Assembly (NCBI GenBank): GCA_958295875.1
Contig: OY282379.1
Coordinates: 3,563,046 to 3,627,045 of the forward strand
DNA length: 64,000 nucleotides
Reading direction: 5' to 3'
DNA from: an uncultured Pseudomonadales bacterium
GTDB taxonomy: Bacteria > Pseudomonadota > Gammaproteobacteria > Pseudomonadales > Azotimanducaceae
Shown here: one piece after another, positions 17,337-26,097 of the stretch
How the letters are laid out: every line of letters begins with the position of its first letter
Numbering within the stretch: position 1 is the stretch's first letter
Notes under the pieces: generated by a model
Told to the model about the DNA's origin: nothing
The model's database searches: none
Seen by the model: the letters and a program-made list of their open reading frames with translations, nothing else
Translations under genes and position numbers: made by a program

Positions 17337-18137
17337 TTACCGCTTAAGCCCTTCTCGCACTCTTCGCTTCAGTTCATCAGCAGCGCTCTCATGCTTAGGC
17401 ACTGGATCGCATTGTGTGATCTCAGGTTCCCGATCCGACTCGATGCCTTCGAGTTCGCGTTCCTTCCTCTGCCACCAAGCGCTGCCGCGTTCGCCTGTTT
17501 TGGTTATCAATGCTTTGGTTTCCTTGCGAATGGCATCGACGAAACGGCGTAGCTTAGCTTCGCGGTCATTCAACAAGCGATCCCGTTCATCAGCGGCAGC
17601 CTCACGCTTCTCAACTTTAGCGATGCGGCGCTTCGCCAGTAATCCACGTTGGCTCTTCAACAACTTTGCCGCTTCGGCACGATCGCGTTCCGCTTCAGTG
17701 AAGTTCACCTCGGCGCCGTCCGTCAGTTCGTTGGCTTTGGACGTCGCGTTGCGAACGATGCCATCCGCCCTGTCGGCCGCTTCATTCAGGACCGCTTCGG
17801 CGCGTTTCTCTTTCGTCAGCGCTTTGTGCTTGCGTCCAGCGGTTCGCTTGCCGCGCATCAACCCATGCGGCTCGCCAACACGAAGCCATGCGTCATCCTG
17901 CAATCGAGACGCGGCTTCCTTCTTCGCCTCTTTACCCCACCGCCCATTGACGAGCCGTCCCGTTGTCAACGCATCGGCCGCCATTGATGCCGCGGTCATT
18001 CCCAGCCGAAGTTCGCCATCGGCGGTTCTTCCTCGTGGAAAGCTTAAAGCGTGGACGTGGAATTGACTCTCATCGGCATGAAACGCGATGTCCAGCACAG
18101 GGCTGTCGGGATAGCGTGAGGTAATCCATTCGCGCAC
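17337..18137 (-). pseudogene. N-terminally truncated MobV/Pre-type relaxase fragment
   Basis: 266 codons from a GTG at 18137. Near its start is DIAFHADESQFHVHALSFP, matching the H-x-D-E-x3-H-x-H metal motif of Pre/Mob relaxases, which nick plasmid origins. The rest is a long charged, coiled-coil-like tail rich in KR and E, as in MobV proteins. The catalytic N-terminal segment that should precede the motif is missing; the frame stays open upstream (SQEAVTWAED) only until it runs into integrase sequence near 18170. Base composition is AT-richer than in the neighbours. It is part of the broken mobile element beside the attachment repeat. Confidence 0.6.
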
Positions 18138-18141
18138 GTCT

Positions 18142-18652
18142 TCAGCCCAGGTTACAGCTTCCTGGGAGCGCTTGGAGCACCGCCACGCCTGGCGGGTCGT
18201 CGCTGCAGTGGCCCTGCGCGACGCACCACTTCATCACCGCGCTGATCCGCTGCCGCACCGTCGATGCCGTCTCCTGCTTCGACGACCAGATCGGCAGCAC
18301 CGCCGCCATCACGTCGGCGCTGGTGATCATGTCCACGCGCTTGCCGCCGAGGCGGGGGAAGGCGTAGGCGGCCAGCGACGACTCCCACTGCCGGCGCGAC
18401 TTTGCCCTCGTCCTTCCATGCGCCCGCCTGGACGTCGATCACCTTGGCCGCCGCCGCGGCGAAGTCGGGGATGTCGCGCCGCACGCGAAGCGCCAGCAGG
18501 TCGCCGCCCTGCCTAGCCAGCGCCCGGTTCCCGAACGCCATCCGCCTCGTTTCCCCGAAGCCCACCAACGGGTAGCCGCCGAAGCCGAACGAGCGGCGGT
18601 GCCCGTGGATCACGATGCGCTGAACCCACGATTTGAATGGAGGTCGCGGACT
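18142..18652 (-). pseudogene. Broken P4-type tyrosine integrase (N-terminal and middle parts)
   Basis: Two frames together give a phage-P4-like integrase. From about 18640 the peptide reads KSWVQRIVIHGHRR, GFGGYPLVGFGETRRMA, then LARQGGD and FAAAAAKVIDVQAGAW. A frameshift near 18395 switches to QWESSLAAYAFPRLGGKRVD followed by ITSADVMAAVLPIW, RQRISAVMKWCVAQGH and DDPPG. The order and motifs match the arm-binding and core-binding domains. The catalytic R-H-R-Y domain is absent because the gene is cut at the relaxase junction. The 5' end faces the 14-bp attachment repeat at 18687-18700. Confidence 0.8.
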
Positions 18653-18686
18653 TGTGCGATACTTGGCCGACGAGGCTGGAGGGGAC

Positions 18687-18700
18687 ACCTCTTCCGCCAC
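18687..18700 (+). repeat. Distal copy of the selC 3'-end repeat (putative attachment site)
   Basis: ACCTCTTCCGCCAC, identical to 14281-14294 at the end of selC. It lies about 40 bases upstream of the integrase remnant's 5' part. The two sites bound 4.4 kb containing an IS, a glycosyltransferase, a relaxase fragment and the integrase fragment. The bases on either side do not match further. Confidence 0.7.
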
Positions 18701-18776
18701 AAACGGCGATAACACCAACCTGTTAAAGCGAATGCCACGACGCGCCGGTGCGATGGGGGCTTGAAGGCAATAGAGG

Positions 18777-20035
18777 ATGAAATTCATCGTCATCACAACC
18801 ATCGGGCTACTCGTGCTGGTCGGATTCAAAACCAATTGGCTTGGCTTAAGTCAAACTGACGAGGCGCGGCCTTTCCCATTTCAAGTTAACCGCGCGACCA
18901 AACTGCAATCTCACTACTACGTATTCGACACTCGCACTATCCAACTAGAGCACTTTGCTGTCATAGGCGGCGCCATGACCACCTTGCACGACGACCTTCT
19001 AGTCGCAACGCCGAGGGGAAGATTCGCCATAGTCGGCGTTAATGGAAGGCCCCGATACCTAACGGGAAGGGTGCCAATGAATGAGTCCGTTCTTGAATCA
19101 CATGAAGTTTCGAATGACCCAGAGTTCGATCATTACAACTACTACTATAACATAACCGATGTCATATTGAAGGAACGAGGTTCTAATCAGTTTGATCTAT
19201 TCGTCGCCCATAACTACTTCACCGGCAAATGCTTCGTCTTGCGTGTATCTGCTAAGACGCTTTCTTCGGACAGGCGACAGTTTCTCCCTCTTGGAGAACG
19301 GTCTACGATACCAAGCCGTGCCTAACCCCACCTTTTGCCATGGCCCAATCAGGTGGGGCTCTACTACTGGACGGGGCCGATTATTTGCTGCTCACAGTTG
19401 GGGACTTCGGTAGAATACGGGGCGCCAACGGATCGCCACCGGAACCGCAAGATCTAGATGTTTTTCTCGGCAAGATCATGCGCATTACCGTGGAGACGGG
19501 ATAAGCTCAAGTCTTTTCCTCGGGCCTCCGAAATCCATCGGGGCTCGCGCGGGACAGCGATGGCAACATTTGGGCGACAGACCACGGACCACGGGGCGGG
19601 GACGAATTGAATCTAATCGAACAAGGCAATAACTATGGCTGGCCCTACGTCACCGACGGCGACAGATACCGGCGGGCGGGCGAACTGCCTCGGCAAGAGA
19701 TTGATGGCACTGCGCCACCGACCTTCGCCTGGGTACCGTCCATCGGCATCAGCAGCCTAATCGCAAACGACGAGAACGCACTGCCGTTGTGGAAGAACGA
19801 CTTGTTGGCTACTTCCTTGATAGGAAGAAGTCAGCAAAACTTTCATGGCCGCTCTATCTTTCGGATCAGGCGTGAAGACCAAACGGTTCGCTACGTCGAA
19901 AGGATAGAGGGCGATGCTGCGATCAGAGACATAGCCATGCTTTCCGGTGGTCGTTTGGCGCTGCTACTCGACCGAGAGAGTCGATTGGTGTTCCTAACGG
20001 TAGGTGGCCTCACGGTGGAGCAACGTAACAAGTAA
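18777..20035 (+). pseudogene. Broken PQQ-dependent sugar dehydrogenase (soluble glucose dehydrogenase family)
   Basis: The first frame (18777-19325) starts with a membrane or signal segment, MKFIVITTIGLLVLVGF, and covers the N-terminal blades. Near 19290 the homology shifts frame to VYDTKPCLTPPFAMAQSGGA and VGDFGRIRGANG, meets an in-frame TAA at 19502-19504, then continues SSGLRNPSGLARDSDGNIWA, TDHGPRGGDELN and EQGNNYGWPYV to 20035. These motifs are typical of the beta-propeller sugar dehydrogenases (GSDH family). One frameshift and one stop make it inactive. It is markedly AT-richer than the core genes, which suggests acquisition from elsewhere. It begins 76 bases past the distal attachment repeat. 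Confidence 0.82.
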
Positions 20036-20094
20036 CCATCATTGCTTCCTGCAATGTGTCTTGCGCTGAAACGATGCACGATCCTAGACCACTG

Positions 20095-23000
20095 ATGTTC
20101 AAGAGGCTCGGTTGGTGCTGCGTGGCGTTGCTGGCCATCTTTGCAAGCAGCGTCGGGGCAGCCGAAGGCAAGCCCCTCTTCTCCGCCGAGCGCCCCGCGG
20201 CGGCCATGCCCCAACGCCCGCCGGCGGCGCGCGGTCCTGAAATCGGAGCCACAGAGCCAGCCGGCGACGAGCCCCGGCTTGCCCGCACGGCGCGGCGCCG
20301 ATCCGCCACGATGGACGCCGAGCAGCTGGCGGCGTTGCGGCTGGATGTACTGAAGCGGAGCCAAAGCGCCATTGTGCTCAATCTGTTCGCGGACGCCGAG
20401 CTCAAGGCGGTGTTCGAGCGAACCGAGCCGACGGCGGCGGGCTACACGCTGACCGGCCGCATCAAAGGGCAGGCGCACAGCACCGTGGTGCTGGCGGTCA
20501 ACGGCGACATGGTGGCCGGCACGGTGTGGACGCACGACGGCATCCACACCATCGAGGCCATCGGGGGCGCGGCAGTGATTCGGCAGGCGGGGCCCGGGGC
20601 CTTCGGGCAGTGCGCAGACCCGGCTCAGGCCCAACAACCGGCAGACCGCGCACCCTCCCGCGCGCAGGGGCCGACGACACACCGCCCGACCGCTCACGAC
20701 GACGACGGCAGCGTGATCGACCTGCTCGTCGTCTATCCCTCCCTAGTCCGCCGATCCCAAGGCGGGCACAGGTTCATGCGCGCCTTGATCGACCGGGACG
20801 TCGCGTTGGCCAACGAAGCCTACCGGGCGAGCGGCGCAGCGCAGCGGCTCAACCTAGTGGCCGCCGTGGAAGTGGAGCACGCGGCGGCGGAGAAGGACAC
20901 CAACATGTACCGCATTCATGACCACTTGGTGAATCCCGCAAGCGGCTACTTGGATGAGGTGCATGCGCTGCGCGACAGCTACGCCGCGGACTTGGTGCTG
21001 TTGCACCGGGGCGACTTGGCAGGCACCGGCGTTGCGCTGGGAAACGTGAGCGGAATCGCCTACCAGCTGCAGGGCCTTTCCGAAGCCGAGGCACTTTGGG
21101 CCCTCAGCGTGTCGGACTCTTTCGCCTTTTCGCATGAGCTCGGCCACAACATGGGCCTGCGGCATGACCGGTCGCTGGATGTCCACAACACCCCGTTTCC
21201 CTACAGCCACGGCTACATCGTGGCCGACCCGCCGGAGCAGTTGGAGGGCGCGTACACCATCATGGCATACGGCGCCACGGAGAAGAAGCTGCCCCGCTTC
21301 TCCAACCCGAACCAAAGGTACCCCGATGCCGAAGGCGTACCGCTCGGCGTTCCGGGAGACCAGCCCTCGGACAGCGCGGACGGCCCCGCCGACGCGGTCC
21401 GCAGCCTGAACGGGGCGCGAAGGGTGGTAGCCAACTTCCGCCGCAGCGCGAACCGCTGCGCCTACTCCCTGTCATCGCCGCCATCGACCGTCCCGGCCGC
21501 CGGCGGCGCATACCGCGTTCAGATCGGCACGACCTCGAACTGCGCTTGGGCCGCCCACAGCAACGACCCGTTCGTCAGCATCACCTCTAGCACGGGCGGC
21601 ACCGGCGACGGTTCCGTGGACTACGCCGTCTCCGCCAACCCCGGCTGGGAGCGCGAGGTCGCCCTCATGATCGCCGGCAAGGTCCTTCTGACCAAGCAGG
21701 CAGGCGCCCGCGCCCTCCCGCCGCCCGCCGTCTGCGAACGTTCGGAGTCCGTTCGGTACGAGCTCAAAGAGGCGGTAGGCAAGCCCTGCGCCGACATCAC
21801 TGCCCAAGACCTCGCATCCCTGCGTAAGTTCTGGGTCCACACCGCCGACGGCGGCCCCTGGGCTGGCGATTTCCTAGGGCTCGTCAACCTGCTTGATCTT
21901 AGAATGGGCTCCCACAACCTGCACACGCTGCCCGCCAATGTGTTCGATGGCATGCCGAACCTATTCAAGCTGACTTTGAAGTACAACCACGAATTGCAGA
22001 CCATCCAATTCGGCGCCTTCAATGGCCTCTCCAATCTGCATGAACTGGACATTATCGTCTCTGCATTGACGTCGTTGCAGCCCGGTGCGTTTCACGGGCT
22101 ATACAACCTGCATAAACTGTTCATCCTTTGGTCACCATTGACGTCGTTGCAGCCGGGTGCCTTCAACGGGCTGGCCAATCTGCATGACCTGACGATCTCA
22201 GAGTCTGAATTGACGTCGCTGCAACCGGGTGTGTTTGATGGGCTTTCCGAACTCAGCGACTTGGAAATTGCCAGCAGCTCACTGACCAGCGTTGCCCCCG
22301 GCGTCTTCCGAGATTTGCCAAATTTGACTTGGCTCAACTTCCCCAGGCCTTCCATGACCATGTTCCCACCCAACGTATTTGCAGGCCTCGAGAATCTAGA
22401 ACACTTGAGTTTGAGCCCCGACGCCTTGCCGCCAGGCTTGTTCAACGGCCTGTCCAAGCTCACCAGCCTAGTCATTCATGACTCTCCCTTGACGGCGTTG
22501 CGGAGTGACATGTTCGATGGTCTATCCAATCTAGAGGATCTGTACTTTTGGTGGTTTGATGCCCTGGTAACGGTGGAACCGAGTGCATTCGCTGGTCTAG
22601 ACAACTTGGAACTTCTAGCTTTAAACGATAGTCCATTGACCGCACTGACAGCGAGTTCTCTGCGCGGGTTGTCCAATCTCGAAGTCTTGGACGTCAACGA
22701 TAACGCTATTGCAGACATATCGGGCTTGTCCACATTGGCCAAGCTCGAAAAACTGTACTTGGCGAACAACTTGATCTCGGATATCGCGCCGTTGGTCGCA
22801 AATGCCGGGCTGGGTGACGGAGACTACGTTCGCCTAGACGGCAATCCGTTAGGCGCCGATGCCCTTGCCGAGGACGTCCCCGCGCTGCGCCGGAGAGGCG
22901 TTGAAGTCCGGGTTACGGGCTTGAGGCCAACAGCCATTGTTCTCTACGACGACTCGCCACGGGACGAACGCCAAGCACCTTCAAGCCGTCTCCGCGCTGG

Positions 23001-23112
23001 CGGATGTCCGCGCGGTGGCAGGAACGCAGACAGCGTTATGGCAACCGAAGGCCTTCTGCGTATGCTCGAATCACTGCGTGCGCGGCGACGGTCCACAATC
23101 TTGGATTGCTGA
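20095..23112 (+). CDS. Secreted zinc metalloprotease with BACON-like and leucine-rich-repeat domains
   Basis: 1,005 residues. A signal peptide (MFKRLGWCCVALLAIF, cleavage near AAEG) is followed by a propeptide-like region and a metzincin-type protease with HELGHNMGLRHD at 347-358 and a downstream IMAYG Met-turn. A BACON-like beta domain occupies about 455-536 (SLSSPPSTVPAAGGAYRV). Leucine-rich repeats of about 24 residues run from about 598 to 930 (for example LTSLQPGAFNGLANLHDL), ending in a cap, GNPLGADALAEDVPALRRRG. The protein is probably exported and acts on or binds external proteins. The ATG at 20095 is chosen because it precedes the signal peptide and matches the start of the tandem copy. 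The last 50 or so codons look like read-through. Its stop overlaps the next start (TGATG). Confidence 0.85.
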   Translation: MFKRLGWCCVALLAIFASSVGAAEGKPLFSAERPAAAMPQRPPAARGPEIGATEPAGDEPRLARTARRRSATMDAEQLAALRLDVLKRSQSAIVLNLFADAELKAVFERTEPTAAGYTLTGRIKGQAHSTVVLAVNGDMVAGTVWTHDGIHTIEAIGGAAVIRQAGPGAFGQCADPAQAQQPADRAPSRAQGPTTHRPTAHDDDGSVIDLLVVYPSLVRRSQGGHRFMRALIDRDVALANEAYRASGAAQRLNLVAAVEVEHAAAEKDTNMYRIHDHLVNPASGYLDEVHALRDSYAADLVLLHRGDLAGTGVALGNVSGIAYQLQGLSEAEALWALSVSDSFAFSHELGHNMGLRHDRSLDVHNTPFPYSHGYIVADPPEQLEGAYTIMAYGATEKKLPRFSNPNQRYPDAEGVPLGVPGDQPSDSADGPADAVRSLNGARRVVANFRRSANRCAYSLSSPPSTVPAAGGAYRVQIGTTSNCAWAAHSNDPFVSITSSTGGTGDGSVDYAVSANPGWEREVALMIAGKVLLTKQAGARALPPPAVCERSESVRYELKEAVGKPCADITAQDLASLRKFWVHTADGGPWAGDFLGLVNLLDLRMGSHNLHTLPANVFDGMPNLFKLTLKYNHELQTIQFGAFNGLSNLHELDIIVSALTSLQPGAFHGLYNLHKLFILWSPLTSLQPGAFNGLANLHDLTISESELTSLQPGVFDGLSELSDLEIASSSLTSVAPGVFRDLPNLTWLNFPRPSMTMFPPNVFAGLENLEHLSLSPDALPPGLFNGLSKLTSLVIHDSPLTALRSDMFDGLSNLEDLYFWWFDALVTVEPSAFAGLDNLELLALNDSPLTALTASSLRGLSNLEVLDVNDNAIADISGLSTLAKLEKLYLANNLISDIAPLVANAGLGDGDYVRLDGNPLGADALAEDVPALRRRGVEVRVTGLRPTAIVLYDDSPRDERQAPSSRLRAGGCPRGGRNADSVMATEGLLRMLESLRARRRSTILDC

Positions 23113-23850
23113 TGTTTCGGCCACTCGGTCTGTGTTGCGTCGCGTTGCTGTTCATCTTCGCGGCCCATGTCGAGGCCGCCGGCGATGGCGAGCCTCTCTT
23201 CTCCGCCGAGCGCCCGGCGGCGGCCGCGCCGCCGCGCCTGGCTGAGCGCCCGCCTTCGGCAAGGGCCTCCAGAACGACGGGCGTCGAGCCGGCCCGCGAC
23301 GGGCCCCGTCTTGCTCGTGCGGCGCGGGAACGCACTGCCACGATGGACGCCGGGCGGCTGGCGGCGTTGCGGCTGGATGTGCGGGAGGGGGAGCCAAAGC
23401 GCCATTGTGCTCAACCTGTTCGCGGACACCGAGCTCAAGGCCGTGTTTGGGCGAACCGAACCGACGGCGGCAGGCTACACGTTGACCGGCCGCATCGAAG
23501 GGCAGGCGCACAGCACCGTGGTGCTGGCGGTGAACGGGGACATGGTGGCGGGCACGGCGTGGACGCACGACGGCATCCACACCATCGAGGCCATCGGCGG
23601 CGCCGCGGTGATCCGGCAGGCGAGGCCCGGGGCCTTCGGGCAGTGCGCAGACCCGGCTCAGGCCCAACGACCGGCAGACCGCGCACCCTCCCGCGCGCAG
23701 GGGCCGACGACACACCGCCCGACCACTCACGACGACGACGGCAGCGTGATCGACCTGCTCGTCGTCTATCCCTCCGTAGTCCGCCGATTCCTAGGCGGGC
23801 ACAGGTTCACGCGCGCTTTTATCGACCGCGACGTCGCGTTGGCCAAAAGC
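23112..23850 (+). pseudogene. Truncated, frameshifted tandem copy of the metalloprotease gene
   Basis: The ATG at 23112 begins MFRPLGLCCVALLFIFAA, matching the signal peptide of the preceding gene, and the next 250 codons are closely similar to it. A frameshift near 23390 moves the match from DVREGEP to GSQSAIVLNLFADTELKAV. Similarity stops at DRDVALAK (about 23845), before the protease active site, and unrelated sequence follows. It is the dead remnant of a tandem duplication. Confidence 0.85.
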
Positions 23851-23938
23851 GGACAGATCAATTTGCTATCGACAGCCCATGCACGCCGCGTTGACAATCG
23901 AGGGCGGAGTACCTACTGTACGCCAGCATAAGCACCCA

Positions 23939-24022
23939 TCAAGCGCTTCCCGGCCAATACGGGGCACAAAGGCGCTTGATCGAAAGCACCCCGGGGACGC
24001 TCTCAGCGTCCCCGTATCTTTT
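23939..24022 (+). terminator. Terminator hairpin with a competing upstream pairing (possible attenuator)
   Basis: GGGGACGCT (23993-24001), loop CTC, AGCGTCCCC (24005-24013) form a perfect nine-pair stem followed by GTATCTTTT, an intrinsic terminator on the plus strand. It ends only 29 bases before the sodC ATG. Upstream, TCAAGCGC (23939-23946) can pair with GCGCTTGA (23972-23979). The loop of that hairpin contains ATACGGGG (23957-23964), an exact complement of CCCCGTAT (24010-24017) in the terminator's 3' arm. The mutually exclusive pairings are the layout of a transcription attenuator; no ligand class is recognised. Confidence 0.6.
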
Positions 24023-24050
24023 GTGGGCCGGAAACACTTGTGGAGCACTC

Positions 24051-24596
24051 ATGAACTCGTTGCGAGCCGTCCTCGCCGCGGCCACCCTTGCACACGGGCT
24101 CTTGGCCGTGGCGGGCGAGAAGGCAGAGGCCAAGGAGATGGCCATCGCCACCATCGTCGACCCGACTGGCGCACACATTGGCCAAGCTGTCTTCGAACAA
24201 GCGCCGGCTGGCGTCATCGTGCAGGTGCGCGTCGCTGGCCTGCCGCCCGGGCCAAAAGGCATTCACCTGCACAGCGTCGGCGCCTGCTCGCCGGATTTCA
24301 CCGCCGCCAAGGGGCACATCAACCCCGAAGGCAACCGCCATGGGCTGCGCAACGCAATGCCAGACAACGGCGACCTGCCGAATCTGCACGTGGCCGCAGA
24401 CGGCGCCGCGGCGGCGGAGTTCTTCCATCAGCGCATTCGCGTCTCCGCGCCGGCCCTAGGCGGCGCGGCGCCGCTCCTTGACGAGGATGGCTCCGCCATC
24501 GTCATTCACGCCGCCCCAGACGATCACCGGACGCAGCCCATCGGCGGCGCCGGTGGCCGCATCGGCTGTGGCGTGATCCGTTCCGGCGGCGCGTAG
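24051..24596 (+). CDS. sodC: Periplasmic copper-zinc superoxide dismutase
   Basis: 181 residues with a signal peptide (MNSLRAVLAAATLAHGLLAV). SodC dismutates superoxide in the periplasm. Copper ligands are visible as H72 and H74 (IHLHSVG), bridging H89 (KGHINPEG) and H153. Zinc ligands are H97 and D108. The disulfide cysteines are C79 and C173. The position that is usually a zinc-binding histidine (H-x-GDLPN) is D105 here (PDNGDLPN), which is unusual. The ATG at 24051 has GGAG 5 bases upstream. The last 66 bases and the region just beyond are repeated at 26359 after the ParA cassette. Confidence 0.92.
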   Translation: MNSLRAVLAAATLAHGLLAVAGEKAEAKEMAIATIVDPTGAHIGQAVFEQAPAGVIVQVRVAGLPPGPKGIHLHSVGACSPDFTAAKGHINPEGNRHGLRNAMPDNGDLPNLHVAADGAAAAEFFHQRIRVSAPALGGAAPLLDEDGSAIVIHAAPDDHRTQPIGGAGGRIGCGVIRSGGA

Positions 24597-24630
24597 CGAA
24601 CACGCCCGCCCAACTCCGGCACACCGCTGC
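24531..24630 (+). repeat. Direct repeat, left copy: sodC 3' end
   Basis: 100 bases spanning the last 22 codons of sodC (from T161), its stop and 34 bases beyond. They recur at 26359-26458 (offset 1828) with 5 mismatches. The pair brackets the ParA-like two-gene cassette. Duplication of a gene's 3' end around an inserted segment, leaving the gene intact, is typical of site-specific integration. Confidence 0.9.
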
Positions 24631-24715
24631 TCCCGCCCGCTGATCCCGTAAAGTGCTTGACGTTTGACCACCATCGGCGTAGCGTGATTTCGCGATTGGG
24701 CGCTGGACACGAGAC

Positions 24716-25576
24716 ATGGCCGTAGCTGTCAGCATGATCAACATGAAGGGTGGGGTTGGTAAAACAACCGTTGCCTCGCAGCTCGCCCATGCGGTAACGG
24801 CCGACGGACTCCGCGTGCTAGCCGTCGATCTCGATCCACAGTCCAACCTAAGCCAGAGTCTCTTGGGCGCACGTCGTTATGTGGAGCACATAGAGGACAA
24901 CCGCCCCACCGTCGCGCAGGTGCTCGACGACTATATTCCATCAGGTAGGGGAAGAAGCGCACCCAAGCCAATGGACTTTCAGAGCGTCCTTGTCAAAGTC
25001 CCCAGCTATCCTACCTCGAAAACATTCGACCTAATTCCCTCACGGCTCGAACTGAGCCGAACCTTGAAGAATCCTACCGGTAAGGAACGGCGCTTGGCGA
25101 AGGGCATAGCACAAGTGCGCGACAGATACGACATCATCATCATCGATTGTGCGCCAACGGAGTCGATACTCACAGAAGCTGCGTATTTCGCCAGCCGTTA
25201 CGTCGTCGTACCCGTCAAGACGGAGTTCATGGCTACCATTGGCCTACCACTCCTTGCACGCTCCGTTGAAGAATTCTCCGCAGAGAACCAGGACCACGAG
25301 TTAGACATTGCCGGCCTCGTTCTGAATGAACAGTCCGAATATGCCGACAACTCCGAGAAATCCCGAGCAATCAAGGACGTAAAAAAGGTATCTCGAGAGC
25401 GAGGGTGGCATATGTTCGACTACACCATTCCGTATTCTCGCAGTTATACGACGGCTGCTCGACAGGCGACTTCGCTTTCGCACACTCCATATGCACGGCG
25501 GAATCGTATCGATGGGTTCCATGGCTTGAAGGATGAGATACTACAGGCCATTGGCGTAAAGGCAAAGGATCGATGA
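24716..25576 (+). CDS. ParA/Soj-family ATPase
   Basis: 286 residues. The deviant Walker A KGGVGKTT (K11 and K16) near the N terminus, AVDLDPQSNLS and IIIIDCAPTES are ParA hallmarks. ParA ATPases position DNA or protein cargo on the nucleoid. There is no N-terminal helix-turn-helix, as in short chromosomal Soj-type proteins. The ATG at 24716 follows the cassette's left boundary by under 100 bases. The downstream gene overlaps by four bases (ATGA), so the two act together. The DNA is less GC-rich than the surroundings. A plasmid-like or integrative-element origin is likely. Confidence 0.9.
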   Translation: MAVAVSMINMKGGVGKTTVASQLAHAVTADGLRVLAVDLDPQSNLSQSLLGARRYVEHIEDNRPTVAQVLDDYIPSGRGRSAPKPMDFQSVLVKVPSYPTSKTFDLIPSRLELSRTLKNPTGKERRLAKGIAQVRDRYDIIIIDCAPTESILTEAAYFASRYVVVPVKTEFMATIGLPLLARSVEEFSAENQDHELDIAGLVLNEQSEYADNSEKSRAIKDVKKVSRERGWHMFDYTIPYSRSYTTAARQATSLSHTPYARRNRIDGFHGLKDEILQAIGVKAKDR

Positions 25577-26097
25577 GCCAAGAACTCCAGATGCAGATGC
25601 GGCTTTTGGTTGCCTTTCACGGGCGGCAGCAAGTGCTGGAGGAGTTAGCAAACGCGGAAGGTGTAGACGTAGCCGTGGTTGAGCGAGAGATTCAGCAAAT
25701 CCGTGAAAGTGCCAAGATCAAAACGGCGCCCAAAAAGAGAACACGGAGGCGGAAGACCGCTCGAGAGTTGATACAAGATGCAGCACCAAGCGACATTGTC
25801 TATTCCCTAGTCGAGCGGCTTGCCATGGCCTATGAAGAAAAAGGGTTTCTTGGTGAACTGTGGCATGTCAAGCAGTTTCTGGAATCCCAGGCGGTTACGG
25901 CGAGCAAGATTCGGTCTCGCGCAGATGCTTTCCCCAAGGTTGTTCACGTTCTTTCGAGGTTGCCGTGCGATGAACTGGAGAAACTTGTAGTCCAAACGGA
26001 GAGCCAGAAAGACGACTTGTCGATCCTCACGGATCAGATATTGGGGCCAGCCACTCCGCGGTCTGACGGGGCTCGTCGCCGACAATCGGTCGGTTAG
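25573..26097 (+). CDS. Unknown partner of the ParA-like ATPase
   Basis: 174 residues, not recognised. The N-terminal 45 residues are predicted helical (QVLEELANAEGVDVAVVERE). A very basic stretch follows, KTAPKKRTRRRKTARE at about 52-67, suited to DNA binding. The rest is helical and acidic-basic mixed (YSLVERLAMAYEEKGFLGEL, then LSRLPCDELEKLVVQ). Its start overlaps the ParA stop (ATGA). By position it would be the ParB-like or cargo-adaptor partner, but no ParB motifs (ERARAL-type box) are visible, so it may be a different kind of adaptor. Confidence 0.75.
   Translation: MSQELQMQMRLLVAFHGRQQVLEELANAEGVDVAVVEREIQQIRESAKIKTAPKKRTRRRKTARELIQDAAPSDIVYSLVERLAMAYEEKGFLGELWHVKQFLESQAVTASKIRSRADAFPKVVHVLSRLPCDELEKLVVQTESQKDDLSILTDQILGPATPRSDGARRRQSVG

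Noticed and set aside
19502..19504. In-frame stop in the sugar dehydrogenase as a possible selenocysteine codon
   Set aside because: The codon is TAA, not TGA, and a separate frameshift also breaks the gene, so it is simple decay despite the nearby sel genes.
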